A DNA stretch of 64,000 bases from Gilliamella sp. Lep-s35. Lineage in GTDB: Bacteria; Pseudomonadota; Gammaproteobacteria; Enterobacterales; Orbaceae. Positions 7,746 through 15,794 of the stretch are shown piece after piece. Below the pieces are notes generated by a model, which was given only the letters and a program-made list of their open reading frames with translations, ran no database searches and was not told the origin of the DNA. The stretch spans positions 62,001 through 126,000 of the forward strand of contig NZ_WTEX01000003.1 in assembly GCF_009795845.1 (NCBI RefSeq). The letters run 5' to 3'. The position numbers and the translations under genes were made by a program. Each line of letters opens with the position of its first letter. Within the stretch, counting starts at the first letter, position 1.

Positions 7746-7754
7746 ATTGTCAAA

Positions 7755-8114
7755 TTATAAAATTACATCACTTATTACATCATGAATTTTAGCGAACACA
7801 TAAATTTCAGCCATCTTTAATTTGTCACAAACAAAATCTTTACTTTTATGTATATTTTTAGCTAATTGACGACAAGACTGTTGATTGATATAAATTGATT
7901 TAAGAATAGAATAAGAAATAGTATCTATTTTTGATAAGCATAAAATAGCTTTATCAACTATTTCAGCTTCATCTTCACTTAGTAATGGGCGAGAATCAAA
8001 GCCATTATTATTGTTAAGCATTGATGGTGATTTATATGGGTATTCTAAACCCGTTCTTATACTACGTCTAACATTAGCCCATGCGACAAGGACTTGTTTA
8101 ATATCTCTCTTCAT
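7755..8114 (-). CDS. Phage antitermination protein Q-like
   Basis: 119 aa, starting MKRDIKQVLVAWANVRRS at an ATG preceded by TTGGAGAGTTAC; an in-frame start 12 bp upstream lacks a spaced site. The Trp near residue 12, the central acidic segment LLSEDEAEIVDKAILCL and the C-terminal HTH-like part (CRQLAKNIHKSKDFVCDKL) fit the phage-82-type Q family. Q proteins bind the late promoter and make RNA polymerase read through the leader terminator. A matching promoter and terminator pair lies at 4637-4728. Confidence 0.75.
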   Translation of the reverse strand: MKRDIKQVLVAWANVRRSIRTGLEYPYKSPSMLNNNNGFDSRPLLSEDEAEIVDKAILCLSKIDTISYSILKSIYINQQSCRQLAKNIHKSKDFVCDKLKMAEIYVFAKIHDVISDVIL

Positions 8115-8271
8115 GTAACTCTCCAATATTGATAAGAGAGGAATTTTTACAATATAACAGTCTGCACTCTGTTTATTGCTTATAACTCCACAATAATGTC
8201 ATTTTACCATCTAGATATATAGACGTAAAGAAGTCCAAAATTATTTATCAATAAAATTTAAAAAGTTATTG

Positions 8272-9291
8272 TTACGTGATTACTTTCATCCCAAAAACAC
8301 GATCCAAAAATTGAATTAACAATAATATTTGTGAACCGTGCTTTTGTTCCCACTCTTCGGCATTCTTATGCAACTCGTTGTGATGAATTCTGCAGAGTGG
8401 CAATGTAAAGATATCATGCGCCTTTCCTCCCATCTTGCCTTGTCCATAACCGATTATATGGTGAGGATCATCAGCTTGTTTACCACAGCATACACACGGT
8501 TGAGTTTTTACCCATTTGGCATATTTTTCACATTCCCAACGTTTTAATTTTGGCCTTAACATGAATGATTCCGGTGATTCAGGATCCACTGCTATTTTCT
8601 TAACTGGTTTAAATAATGCTTGTAGTTGTTGGTGTGTGTTATTTATTTCATTTTGTAATCTAGGTTTTGAGCGATCATCACTAGCGACCAACTCTGATTC
8701 TTTATAAACAGATTTTATCTCTTCAATTGGTCTATTATGCAGTAATCTTGCCATATTCTCAGGTATGAGTTCATGCAGTTGATTGATTACAGCCCACCAC
8801 GCTAATTCTTGAATTGATAATTGATGGTTACTATCGTGTTTTAACTGGTTTATAACGCATTCGATTAGAAATTGTTTTAAGTTGCGCTTTGCTAGCGTTT
8901 TCACCTTATCATCAATAACTAAATCTTTATTGTGATGCCAGCACACACGAATAGCCGAATGACAAACTTTTTCATTCACTAATTCATTATGACAATACTC
9001 GCCATCTTCTAACTGACATTTATATCGTTGATTTAACCAATAATCAAAGTTATATAGATTTTTTAGTTTATCAACTACTGTGTCATGTAATATAAATGAA
9101 TCGATATATTTATTATTTAATAATTGTTGTTCATCTTGAATAATGCCGGATTTAATACCTGCGTGTTCCTCACCGCTTTGAGAAATAATAATACGATTAC
9201 CTGTGCACAGTTTTTTTAGTAACTCTGCACCAGGTTTTAAAATAATAATTCCAAGCTCGGGTTGATAATAAGGAGTAAGTAATGCTTTCAT
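8272..9291 (-). CDS. DUF968 protein with C-terminal HNH-like zinc domain
   Basis: 339 aa. The C-terminal 90 residues carry TQPCVCCGKQADDPHHI-IGYGQG...PLCRIHHNELH, the DUF968/HNH-type metal site found in lambdoid nin-region proteins such as YbcO. The N-terminal 200 residues are less familiar and contain several Cys/His (RYKCQLEDGEYCHNE, VCWHHN). Known relatives are structure-specific or single-strand DNA nucleases in phage recombination. It stands between the Rha antirepressor unit and Q, where lambda keeps its nin genes. Confidence 0.78.
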   Translation of the reverse strand: MKALLTPYYQPELGIIILKPGAELLKKLCTGNRIIISQSGEEHAGIKSGIIQDEQQLLNNKYIDSFILHDTVVDKLKNLYNFDYWLNQRYKCQLEDGEYCHNELVNEKVCHSAIRVCWHHNKDLVIDDKVKTLAKRNLKQFLIECVINQLKHDSNHQLSIQELAWWAVINQLHELIPENMARLLHNRPIEEIKSVYKESELVASDDRSKPRLQNEINNTHQQLQALFKPVKKIAVDPESPESFMLRPKLKRWECEKYAKWVKTQPCVCCGKQADDPHHIIGYGQGKMGGKAHDIFTLPLCRIHHNELHKNAEEWEQKHGSQILLLIQFLDRVFGMKVIT

Positions 9292-9294
9292 TGG

Positions 9295-9639
9295 TTAATG
9301 AAATATCCTAGTACTATTAACATAGTCAGTCAGTTCCTTTTTCATTACCTGACGCACACCCTCAAGAATTATCGGAAATCTACCATCCCAGAAATATGGC
9401 ACGGTTTCATCACCATCACCCGTTGATAAGTTTAAACCAAACCATTCTGCTTCTTCATTTATTACCCAGTATTTTTTATTTTTACCATTAACTTTGACAT
9501 ACTCAACCCGAACAATACCTAGTCTTTTAATTTTTTGTAATAATCTCTCTGGAGATAAAGTAACATTATGAATAAGAATTAATTTATTAAGATTTTCTGC
9601 AGTACAACCAATATATGAATTATTTGTGTTATTAATCAT
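9295..9639 (-). CDS. Hypothetical small phage protein
   Basis: 114 aa, with a good AGGAG site 6 bp before the ATG and a 3-bp gap to the DUF968 gene, so it is translated in the same operon. The first 60 residues (SPERLLQKIKRLGIVRVEYVKVNGKNKKYWVIN) look like a winged-helix unit, and an acidic stretch GDGDE follows. Function not recognised; a DNA-binding role would be inference. Confidence 0.6.
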   Translation of the reverse strand: MINNTNNSYIGCTAENLNKLILIHNVTLSPERLLQKIKRLGIVRVEYVKVNGKNKKYWVINEEAEWFGLNLSTGDGDETVPYFWDGRFPIILEGVRQVMKKELTDYVNSTRIFH

Positions 9640-9648
9640 TTTATACTC

Positions 9649-10395
9649 CTAAGAAATAAAACCATCGTTGATAAGTTTGTTAGTCAGCCATACACGGCCT
9701 TTTCCTGTTATTAGTGTTGTGTATGCCGTTCTAACTTCTCCATTCTTAGATTCATAATGACTTTCTTTTAGTGTGAAATAACCTTGATCTATATATGATT
9801 GTCTTGGAGTATTGTGCCTTCGTCCCTCAGAATTTAAATATTTTTTCTTTCTCAAGTAATTAAATAATTTAATCGGTCCTACTTTTATGCTTTTTGCATA
9901 ATTTGAGATGCTTTCTCCATTTTGTGATAACGATACTTTATCTGCATAAGCGACTTTGGGGGCATCTTGTTGAACTTTGTATTCTAATTTCAATTTTTCT
10001 TCAGCAAGTTCAGCAGCTAGTCTCAAGGCATCTGGCAATGTCTGAGGTATTACTATTTGGCGATGATTAAATTTGGTTTTTAATTGTTCAAGAACAATTC
10101 GTCTAACCTTTTTTGATTCTCTCATTGCAACTAACATACACATATCTTGTGTTAGCTCAAAATAAGTAGATTTTGTATTGTTTAAATTTTCTACTACAAA
10201 AGTTTTGTAGTTAAAATCTGACAGCTCATCAGCTACTCTTTCATGAAACTGGTTAACCCTGACAGCGTTCTCATTTTCTTCTAGCCTTACCTTGTTGATC
10301 ATTTCTAATAGATCACGACTAGACATGGTAAATTGATTGCCTGACGGCATTGTTGATGTGGCATTACCTACCACCATAGAAGATTGGCTATACAT
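9649..10395 (-). CDS. Phage antirepressor, Rha N-domain plus KilAC (ANT) C-domain
   Basis: 248 aa from the internal ATG of MYSQSSMV, chosen because it follows CAAGTGGAGTATTAAA, the ribosome-binding word this phage uses before many genes; an upstream in-frame ATG at 10443 lacks it. Residues about 20-100 match the Rha/pRha regulatory fold (MSSRDLLEMINKV, FELTQDMCMLVAM). The C-terminal 110 residues (KVAYADKVSLSQNGESISN, then LRKKKYLNSEGR) match the phage antirepressor KilAC domain. Probably a regulator of lytic growth. Confidence 0.85.
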   Translation of the reverse strand: MYSQSSMVVGNATSTMPSGNQFTMSSRDLLEMINKVRLEENENAVRVNQFHERVADELSDFNYKTFVVENLNNTKSTYFELTQDMCMLVAMRESKKVRRIVLEQLKTKFNHRQIVIPQTLPDALRLAAELAEEKLKLEYKVQQDAPKVAYADKVSLSQNGESISNYAKSIKVGPIKLFNYLRKKKYLNSEGRRHNTPRQSYIDQGYFTLKESHYESKNGEVRTAYTTLITGKGRVWLTNKLINDGFIS

Positions 10396-10535
10396 TTTAA
10401 TACTCCACTTGTTTTCAATACACGATACGCTTAACTTCTGCATTGTTAAGCACCTTTTCGCAACATGTCAGTCTGCACTCTGACACTGTTAATATATACA
10501 TTATATAAAATTATAAAGAAAATAAAAGATGTAAG

Positions 10536-10649
10536 ATGGTATGTTTACTGTTTTTATTGGCTGATAAACTTGAAGAGATAACAAAAAGGAATGATGACTC
10601 CGAACAAATAAAGTTGAATTTTTATCGTTCGGAGGCGTTATACGTATAG
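10536..10649 (+). CDS. Possible 37-aa peptide
   Basis: A short rightward frame reads MVCLLFLLADKLEEITKRND and continues to FYRSEALYV before TAG. Its composition is protein-like (amphipathic, charged), but its ribosome-binding site is weak and it overlaps a CTCCGAAC...GTTCGGAG inverted repeat (10597-10635). Listed as a candidate only. Confidence 0.25.
   Translation: MVCLLFLLADKLEEITKRNDDSEQIKLNFYRSEALYV
10597..10637. repeat. Inverted repeat / possible bidirectional terminator
   Basis: CTCCGAAC and GTTCGGAG pair across a loop of about 21 nt, just beyond the stop of the HigA-like gene. It is placed to insulate the toxin-antitoxin unit from the antirepressor operon. The T-run is weak, so terminator function is unsure. 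Confidence 0.4.
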
Positions 10650-10937
10650 TTAGGAAATTACAAAATCAATATTTGTATTACACGCGTTTAAATATTTTAA
10701 AATCGTTTTTATATTAGTGTTAAGCGGTGATTTCTCAATTCTATTTATATTTGACGGTGCAACATCTAAACGTCTCGCTAGCTCTGTTTGAGATAGTTTT
10801 GCTGTTTCTCTTGCTGTTAACAATAATTCACGCAATTTCCACTCGTTCTCAGCTTCATCATATGCTGCACGCGCAGCAGGATCTGCTAGCGCCATTTCTT
10901 TAATTTCACTAAATGTTGTGCTGTGTTTTTTACTCAT
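10650..10937 (-). CDS. higA: Antitoxin, HigA-like XRE regulator
   Basis: 95 aa from the ATG of MSKKHSTTF (GGAG 10 bp upstream). The C-terminal half is a clear HTH_3 domain: ETAKLSQTELARRLDVAPSNINRIE. It overlaps the end of the toxin gene by 8 bp in toxin-first order, as in HigBA pairs. It should bind and neutralise the toxin and repress the pair from operators at about 11280-11372. Confidence 0.85.
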   Translation of the reverse strand: MSKKHSTTFSEIKEMALADPAARAAYDEAENEWKLRELLLTARETAKLSQTELARRLDVAPSNINRIEKSPLNTNIKTILKYLNACNTNIDFVIS

Positions 10938-11250
10938 TTTCAATCATCTCCAATAGTCTTGTTCGTGCTATTTGTAGTGCACCGGCAGGCGTTTTTTGTG
11001 TTTTTTTAACAAATGCATGCAAAATAAAAATTGTTTTTTCTTTTTGATATACATAAATAGTTCTAGCTATATTATTGCGCTCTAACGCTCTCAATTCAAA
11101 CAACCCACCACCTAGCGCTTTACTATGTGGCATTTGCATTTGTCCGAATAGCTCCAGTTTTTCAATCAATTTAATTGTTCGACCTTTTAATTCCGAGGGT
11201 AAACCCAGAATTTCAAGTTTTGCATCATCATGTGTTTTTATCGTGAACAT
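10930..11250 (-). CDS. higB: Toxin, HigB-like (RelE/Gp49 superfamily)
   Basis: 106 aa. The motif series LGGGLFELRAL...IARTIYVYQ...FVKKTQKTP is the Gp49/HigB core of the RelE fold. Family role: mRNA interferase cutting translated messages. It precedes and overlaps its HTH antitoxin. On a prophage such pairs commonly stabilise the element or act in phage exclusion (inference for this one). Confidence 0.87.
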   Translation of the reverse strand: MFTIKTHDDAKLEILGLPSELKGRTIKLIEKLELFGQMQMPHSKALGGGLFELRALERNNIARTIYVYQKEKTIFILHAFVKKTQKTPAGALQIARTRLLEMIENE

Positions 11251-11279
11251 TTAACTAATTCGTTTTGTTATTTTTAATA

Positions 11280-11372
11280 ATTATATCAAATTTGATAAAA
11301 ACATCAATAAAATATTACCTATTTTAATAAAAATATCAAAATAACTTTTTTTATCAAAAAAGATAAAAATAA
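11280..11372. promoter_or_regulatory. HigBA promoter/operator region
   Basis: Repeated ATCAAATTTGATAA-type half sites (ATATCAAATTTGATAAAA near 11283, ATATCAAAATA near 11333, TTTTATCAAAAAAGATAAAA near 11350) crowd the region upstream of the toxin gene. The palindromic TATCAAA/TTTGATA words are likely antitoxin operators. Confidence 0.5.
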
Positions 11373-11446
11373 TACTGGACTCTGTTTTTGATGAAAGTTA
11401 CATTATCGTCATTGAAACAGACAACAAGCAAAAAAAGGTTGAAAAA

Positions 11447-11641
11447 ATGAATAAATTTAACGAGATAAAACTAGAAGAAAAAGTTGAAAAATTACAAAAA
11501 TTACAACGCGAATTGTACGCAGAATATAAAGAATTAATCGATGACAATGTTTTTATGAAAATGAACACTCGACTCGAAATATTGCAAACAATGCAACAAA
11601 TACTAAAAATGGGGGGAAACAACATCAAATTTACAAAATAA
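11447..11641 (+). CDS. Small coiled-coil protein
   Basis: 64 aa, rightward among leftward genes. Heptad-like charge and Leu spacing (EEKVEKLQKLQRELYAEYKE) predicts a coiled coil. It has a modest AAGG site, and a good terminator follows at 11702-11716, which supports an independent unit. It is divergent from the HigBA promoter, so it may share that operator region. Function unknown. Confidence 0.55.
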   Translation: MNKFNEIKLEEKVEKLQKLQRELYAEYKELIDDNVFMKMNTRLEILQTMQQILKMGGNNIKFTK

Positions 11642-11701
11642 ATTTTGTATTGAAAATTTTGATGGACAGCTAGGGCGTCCTAACCAAAACATATAAAATA
11701 A

Positions 11702-11722
11702 CCCTGATTTTCAGGGCTTTTA
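11702..11722. terminator. Bidirectional intrinsic terminator
   Basis: CCCTGA-TTT-TCAGGG followed by CTTTTATTTATTTTT on the forward strand and an A/T-rich flank on the other. It separates the rightward coiled-coil gene from the end of rusA. Confidence 0.7.
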
Positions 11723-12109
11723 TTTATTTTTATGATTTTTCTCACAAATACTTATTAAAACCATTCCTTTATTATCGTTAAACCAGTCAGATTCAATTCT
11801 TTTTATTTGACTATCATCAACCCAAACACCAGCTGTTGTGAGCGAATCAAACAAAGCCTTAAAATAATTATCCATATCACGCCTAATATTATTAGGCGGA
11901 TAAAATTCAACTTTGACAGCAACATTATCTGTAATTGGTTTAGGCTTCTTTTTTAACTGCTCATATACTGCAGCAATAACTTCACTTTTATATCTGCGAC
12001 CTTTAGCACTTAATAACGTTCTTCCATTTAAATTACGCCAATATGTATTCATTGATGGCGGGAATGGCAAAACCAAAGTTACCATTCCCTCACTACTGTT
12101 ATCATTCAT
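11720..12109 (-). CDS. rusA: Holliday junction resolvase RusA
   Basis: 129 aa. The family core is clear: LPFPPSMNTYWRN at the N-terminus and RRDMDNYFKALFDSL with catalytic Asp residues, then GVWVDDSQI. RusA is a dimeric, metal-dependent resolvase cutting four-way junctions during phage recombination and replication. The ATG at 12109 is preferred to a TTG 3 bp upstream. It sits in the nin-like region next to replication genes, as in many lambdoid phages. Confidence 0.93.
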   Translation of the reverse strand: MNDNSSEGMVTLVLPFPPSMNTYWRNLNGRTLLSAKGRRYKSEVIAAVYEQLKKKPKPITDNVAVKVEFYPPNNIRRDMDNYFKALFDSLTTAGVWVDDSQIKRIESDWFNDNKGMVLISICEKNHKNK

Positions 12110-12115
12110 CAATTA

Positions 12116-12460
12116 TCACCCACAAATATTCTTAAATCTTTGCTGTTCTTGGTTTGTCAGTTCTTTTAAAATAGGTTTTAACACTAAATTATCAAATCGA
12201 TACTGAGTGCGAATCGATGGTCTAAAACGTTCTTTTATACGTACTTCATTTTTGAATTCAAGCACATGTGACGAATATGGATAATTAGCAATCCTTATTT
12301 GATAATCGTCGCTGTTGTGCCTAAGCGTTACTTGATATCTATCAAACTCGACAATCTCAAAATCATCAATGATTTCATTAAGTTTTTTGTCCCAGTGTTG
12401 ATTAAATTTATATAAATGATCTATTACAGCTCGTCTTAAAAAGTAGATTAAATATCTCAT
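12116..12460 (-). CDS. Hypothetical phage protein
   Basis: 114 aa, basic and soluble, rich in Tyr/Arg (YQVTLRHNSDDYQIRIANYP). A GAGG site precedes the ATG, and its stop is 6 bp from the rusA start, so the two are coupled. Family not recognised. Confidence 0.6.
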   Translation of the reverse strand: MRYLIYFLRRAVIDHLYKFNQHWDKKLNEIIDDFEIVEFDRYQVTLRHNSDDYQIRIANYPYSSHVLEFKNEVRIKERFRPSIRTQYRFDNLVLKPILKELTNQEQQRFKNICG

Positions 12461-12520
12461 TACGTACCTCGATTCCCATCTAATTTTGCTCTGTTAATTT
12501 AGTCATTACTGTTTGACCAA

Positions 12521-12598
12521 TTACTTAGTCATTCTCCAAACAACAAATCCCGCAAAAATCAGCATGGCTATTACTACAATCGCTCCATCACTCATCAT
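12521..12598 (-). CDS. 25-aa single-TM microprotein
   Basis: Reads MMSDGAIVVIAMLIFAGFVV then WRMTK. It is almost one membrane helix with a charged tail. A strong AAAGGGG ribosome-binding site lies in the end of the preceding gene, whose TAA stop abuts its ATG. Tiny TM peptides of this shape are common in lambdoid nin regions; function unknown. Confidence 0.6.
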   Translation of the reverse strand: MMSDGAIVVIAMLIFAGFVVWRMTK

Positions 12599-12772
12599 TT
12601 ACCCCTTTATGCTTTGTTGTATTGATGCTTTTAATACCCAGCCTTGAAATGCGGATTCCATATTTTTTCTTAAATATCCGCCCTTTCGGTCCTTTCTTAA
12701 ATGAATATCAGGACACCCTTTTTTACGCATTGTTTTTTCAAACTCCATGCGTTCTAAATTAATATTTATCAT
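12599..12772 (-). CDS. 57-aa conserved-looking phage protein
   Basis: Starts MININLERMEFEKTMRKKG and ends QGWVLKASIQQSIKG. The layout of an N-terminal E-x-W/F-E helix, a short basic middle and YxxxxxESAFQGW resembles a common small phage protein that accompanies replication and recombination genes. A GGTC/AAGG-like site precedes it, and it is directly followed by the 25-aa microprotein. Confidence 0.6.
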   Translation of the reverse strand: MININLERMEFEKTMRKKGCPDIHLRKDRKGGYLRKNMESAFQGWVLKASIQQSIKG

Positions 12773-12787
12773 TATTTGACCTTACAT

Positions 12788-13081
12788 TCATTTACTATCA
12801 ATTAAACACATTGAGCTAGCTGTGTGGTTAGTTATCATTAGGCTCATGGTGTCTTTAGAAGGTGTTGCGACATAGATGAATGCAAGCAAACTTACGGCAA
12901 TTAAATTATATTTAGATAACAAAAAACGATTACCTTTGCATGTTTCACCATTTTTATATTTAATGAAGTTGCTGATTATGTGCAACGAGATAAAAATGAG
13001 GTCGATTAACAAACATGTTATTGCTACATCACGAATGTTATCGACGACAGATGCTATATAAATAATGCTAGTTAAATTCAT
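12788..13081 (-). CDS. Small two-TM phage membrane protein
   Basis: 97 aa with two hydrophobic segments (about residues 20-40 and 60-73) around a basic Cys-containing loop. It ends with VATPSKDTMSLMI, a motif seen in small lambdoid membrane proteins whose second helix precedes a PSK sequence. A strong AAGGAGCAATAAA site precedes the ATG. Function unknown. Confidence 0.6.
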   Translation of the reverse strand: MNLTSIIYIASVVDNIRDVAITCLLIDLIFISLHIISNFIKYKNGETCKGNRFLLSKYNLIAVSLLAFIYVATPSKDTMSLMITNHTASSMCLIDSK

Positions 13082-13192
13082 TTTATTGCTCCTTGTTAGT
13101 TATGATTAATATATTTAATAAATGATATCCAGTGTGTATTCGCTCAAGCGCAACACGTCCGCAACTAATGCCGTCGAATAACGATAAAATAA

Positions 13193-13939
13193 TCACCGCA
13201 TAGCCTCCATTCTATTTACCAAAAACCGAGCAGCATTATTGATTTGCTCTGGCGATAGCCGATCAATAATCATTTTGTTAATGCTTTGTTTAACTTTTGT
13301 TTGATGTTCAATTGTTAAATTTTTTGCATACTCAATTGAATTAAATATCTGATCAACCTCTTTTGGCCATGTAACACTCACCGCAGGATCTGGTAATGTT
13401 TCCTTGATTTTTTCGTAGGTTGCATAAATCTCACTTCTATCAACAAATGAAACACGACAATCGCCAAACGACTTTGGATTGAATACCGCAAATAATGAAC
13501 CTCGGTTATTACCGTTAATTTTTTGTTTGTTGTCAGAACGTACAAACGAAATACGACCATTCACAATAAAATAAATTTCACTAGCTAATTTTCGTAACTC
13601 GTTAAACCATTCAACAGACGTATCAACGGGTAACAACATCACTGTGCCAACCCCGCGATCTGCGGCTTCACGTGTTTTTTTAACCCACGGCAATATACGA
13701 GAGTAAGGTGGATTACAGAATGCAAAACCGCTTTTTAAGTGAGCCCAACCGTTCAGTAACGAATCATATGACTCAGTTAAATAATTCAAATGCAAATGAT
13801 TGTGATCACTAGCAGCCACATCACAAACAAAACTAAAGCGAGCATTTAAAAATTCATATAACTCAATCGGTGTTTGCCATAGATCTTTTATATCTGAATC
13901 AGTTTTGCTTTTTGAATGTTTATAATCAACTTTAGCCAT
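13193..13939 (-). CDS. Phage DNA N6-adenine methyltransferase (Dam family)
   Basis: 248 aa. DLWQTPIELYEFLNARF and FVCDVAAS form the SAM-binding start, and FCNPPYSRILPWVKK carries the NPPY catalytic motif; this is the phage Dam family. Methylation of adenines can protect phage DNA from restriction or tune replication initiation. It overlaps the P-like gene by 8 bp, so it is part of the replication operon. A second relative is at 21361-21903. Confidence 0.9.
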   Translation of the reverse strand: MAKVDYKHSKSKTDSDIKDLWQTPIELYEFLNARFSFVCDVAASDHNHLHLNYLTESYDSLLNGWAHLKSGFAFCNPPYSRILPWVKKTREAADRGVGTVMLLPVDTSVEWFNELRKLASEIYFIVNGRISFVRSDNKQKINGNNRGSLFAVFNPKSFGDCRVSFVDRSEIYATYEKIKETLPDPAVSVTWPKEVDQIFNSIEYAKNLTIEHQTKVKQSINKMIIDRLSPEQINNAARFLVNRMEAMR

Positions 13940-14639
13940 TTTCTGCTATACTCCTTTTTGCTTTCTCTCTCGCTCTTTCTCTCATCGCATTGACTGCATC
14001 AGAATTGCAATAATATACGCCGTAGCCTGGCTTTTTTTCTTCTAGTTGGACACGAATTTCAGGGATAACTTCACCATTACTCAATTTTTTTGCCCACCTG
14101 TTAATTAGCATTTCTGCACGCTTTTCAACCTCAAACTCAGATTGGTTGTATTGGCGCATGTGTTTTCTAAGGTCGGTAACAATCCAGTACATAACTGGAT
14201 GAGACCAAGGGAATTGCTCCGCTGTTTGACATGAAAACCCAATCTCAGCACTATACTTGTTGAACTCTCGCATAACTTGAGCAACTGTTGGCAACCCCAT
14301 ATCTGATGCCTCGCCCTCTTTGCACCATGAAATAAATTGACCAGGTGACGGGACAAATGGCGTGCTTTGTTGACGTGCTTTCTTCATGCCAATTTCAAAC
14401 TGACGTAACGTTGTTATGCCGTTTTCAGCAAATGACAATAACCATTGTTTTTTAAACGTATCCAGATCTGATTGTGTTTTAATAACAGCAGTTATTGCAG
14501 GAAATACCGCTTTTAACTCAATGAATATTTGATTGAATTGTTTTTCAATTTCATTAATAACATAAGTTTTTCGATCAACAGGCTGAGCTTTAACGGCTAA
14601 CCCATTACCATTGTCATAAATCTCGGCTAACGATTTCAT
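13932..14639 (-). CDS. Replication protein P-like helicase loader
   Basis: 235 aa from the ATG of MKSLAEIYDNG, which overlaps the initiator stop as ATGA and follows an AGGAGGAACGGT site. The middle (KQWLLSFAENGI, FVPSPGQFISWC, and later a Trp/Arg-rich part) matches lambda P-type replication proteins, which deliver host DnaB to the phage origin. Gene order initiator then P matches lambda O-P. Confidence 0.82.
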   Translation of the reverse strand: MKSLAEIYDNGNGLAVKAQPVDRKTYVINEIEKQFNQIFIELKAVFPAITAVIKTQSDLDTFKKQWLLSFAENGITTLRQFEIGMKKARQQSTPFVPSPGQFISWCKEGEASDMGLPTVAQVMREFNKYSAEIGFSCQTAEQFPWSHPVMYWIVTDLRKHMRQYNQSEFEVEKRAEMLINRWAKKLSNGEVIPEIRVQLEEKKPGYGVYYCNSDAVNAMRERAREKAKRSIAENG

Positions 14640-15583
14640 ACCGTTCCTCCTGCCCACCCAGTACTGTGCCAATCGATTTCTGATGATGTTGGTTTATTGT
14701 TTGTTGTAGAATGGAATCTATCCCAGTGTTTACGCAATTTAGCTGGACTCAAAATATTTTTATTCCAAAAATCATCTTGATACGCTATTTTGAAACGGCG
14801 ACAAATTTCATGATGTGGATTACTAAACTTATCGCATAGCACTTGGGTTCTTAGTAATCGAATATCATTAGCCCACTCGAACCAATTCGGCACCTGCGCA
14901 GTTGGATTTACATCCTGAATTTTTTTATAAATATAATCGGCAGCTTTTAAATCGTCCTCAGTACCCCACTTTTTACCGCTAGGTGTATAGATAAACGCAT
15001 CGGGATATTTGGATAAAAATTTATTTAATTTTTCTTCGTCTTGTGAATTTGAAAAATTCCGAGACAAAGAAATTAGGATCTGTATGTTAGTAATAGGATC
15101 TGTTATAGATTCGGGAATTTTACCGAATCCATGGTTTCGGGAGTTTTCCCGTTTCGATTCGGTAATTTTACCGAATGAGCACGGTAACGGTTCCCCCTCC
15201 GATTCGGGAATTTTACCGAATCGGGCTTCTTCTTCAGGAAACAATAATTTAACCAGCTCATCTTCATTAAACCGATAATGAGTTGTTGGCGTTCCGTATG
15301 CTTTCTTTTTACACGTTTCTAAACTATTACCGAGTAATAACTTTAACTTCTTGATCGAATATCTAACTTGGTCAACCGTCAAACCAAGCTCATCGCCCAG
15401 TTCTTCATTTTTCTTCCAAAACCAACCATCATCACGCATTCCTAACCCTGATAAAAAAACAAGTTGAGCAAGAACGGCAGCAAGGTTGTAATCTCCTTTG
15501 CAAAATATAATGTACGGACGTGGAATACTAATGTTATTCCGTTGCCCGCTCATTTGAGAAACAACATCAAATAATCGGCTCAT
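14636..15583 (-). CDS. Phage replication initiator (O-like), containing the origin
   Basis: 315 aa from the ATG of MSRLFDVVSQ, overlapping the upstream stop as ATGA. The N-terminal winged-helix part (YNLAAVLAQLVFLSGL, LGDELGLTVDQVRYSIKKL) should bind the origin. Residues about 120-160 contain a repeated FGKI(P/T)ES peptide produced by DNA iterons at 15108-15222. The C-terminal half would contact the P-like loader. This mirrors lambda O, whose gene also houses ori. Confidence 0.85.
   Translation of the reverse strand: MSRLFDVVSQMSGQRNNISIPRPYIIFCKGDYNLAAVLAQLVFLSGLGMRDDGWFWKKNEELGDELGLTVDQVRYSIKKLKLLLGNSLETCKKKAYGTPTTHYRFNEDELVKLLFPEEEARFGKIPESEGEPLPCSFGKITESKRENSRNHGFGKIPESITDPITNIQILISLSRNFSNSQDEEKLNKFLSKYPDAFIYTPSGKKWGTEDDLKAADYIYKKIQDVNPTAQVPNWFEWANDIRLLRTQVLCDKFSNPHHEICRRFKIAYQDDFWNKNILSPAKLRKHWDRFHSTTNNKPTSSEIDWHSTGWAGGTV
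15108..15222. repeat. Replication origin iterons
   Basis: Four palindromic repeats of about 22 bp with core TTCGGGAATTTTACCGAA occur at 15108-15129, 15134-15155 (diverged), 15156-15177 and 15201-15222, inside the initiator gene. Copies 1 and 4 are identical over 22 bp. An AT-rich stretch lies just beside them (about 15000-15105), as expected for the unwinding region. Confidence 0.82.
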
Positions 15584-15738
15584 GCATAAAACCTTTTGAA
15601 AGACTCCCACAATTCTTTGGCAATTTTGTGGCTGACAGGTGTCCAGATGTGATTTATCATAGCTTCATATTCAAAGCCTGATTGTGAAAACTTACAACGC
15701 AATTGCGTTACAGTACAATTTAGTGTTAAACTATTCAT
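15580..15738 (-). CDS. Small protein upstream of the replication initiator
   Basis: 52 aa, MNSLTLNCTVTQL to ELWESFKRFYA. The start follows CTTGTGGAGTATTAGTCGC, the phage's repeated ribosome-binding word, which excludes a longer reading beginning at 15789. Its TGA overlaps the initiator ATG. Function unknown; position suggests a coupling or regulatory peptide. Confidence 0.6.
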   Translation of the reverse strand: MNSLTLNCTVTQLRCKFSQSGFEYEAMINHIWTPVSHKIAKELWESFKRFYA

Positions 15739-15794
15739 GCGACTAATACTCCACAAGTGTTTTCGCAACCGACCGATAGCCTTCTGCAAAATTG

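Noticed and set aside
7568-7753. 61-codon leftward frame between the antirepressor and Q
   Set aside because: It runs through the complementary boxes and stem of the c4-like RNA; no good ribosome-binding site. An Icd-like peptide cannot be excluded but is not supported.
11398-11628. Leftward hydrophobic 76-codon frame
   Set aside because: It is the complement of the coiled-coil gene at 11447-11641, which has the better start and a terminator.
15108-15222. Regularly repeated 22-bp units as a CRISPR array
   Set aside because: Repeats are coding and palindromic, spacing is uneven, and no cas genes are nearby; they are origin iterons.
15009-15278. 89-codon forward frame opposite the replication initiator
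   Set aside because: Its open frame is a by-product of the palindromic iterons; no start signal.
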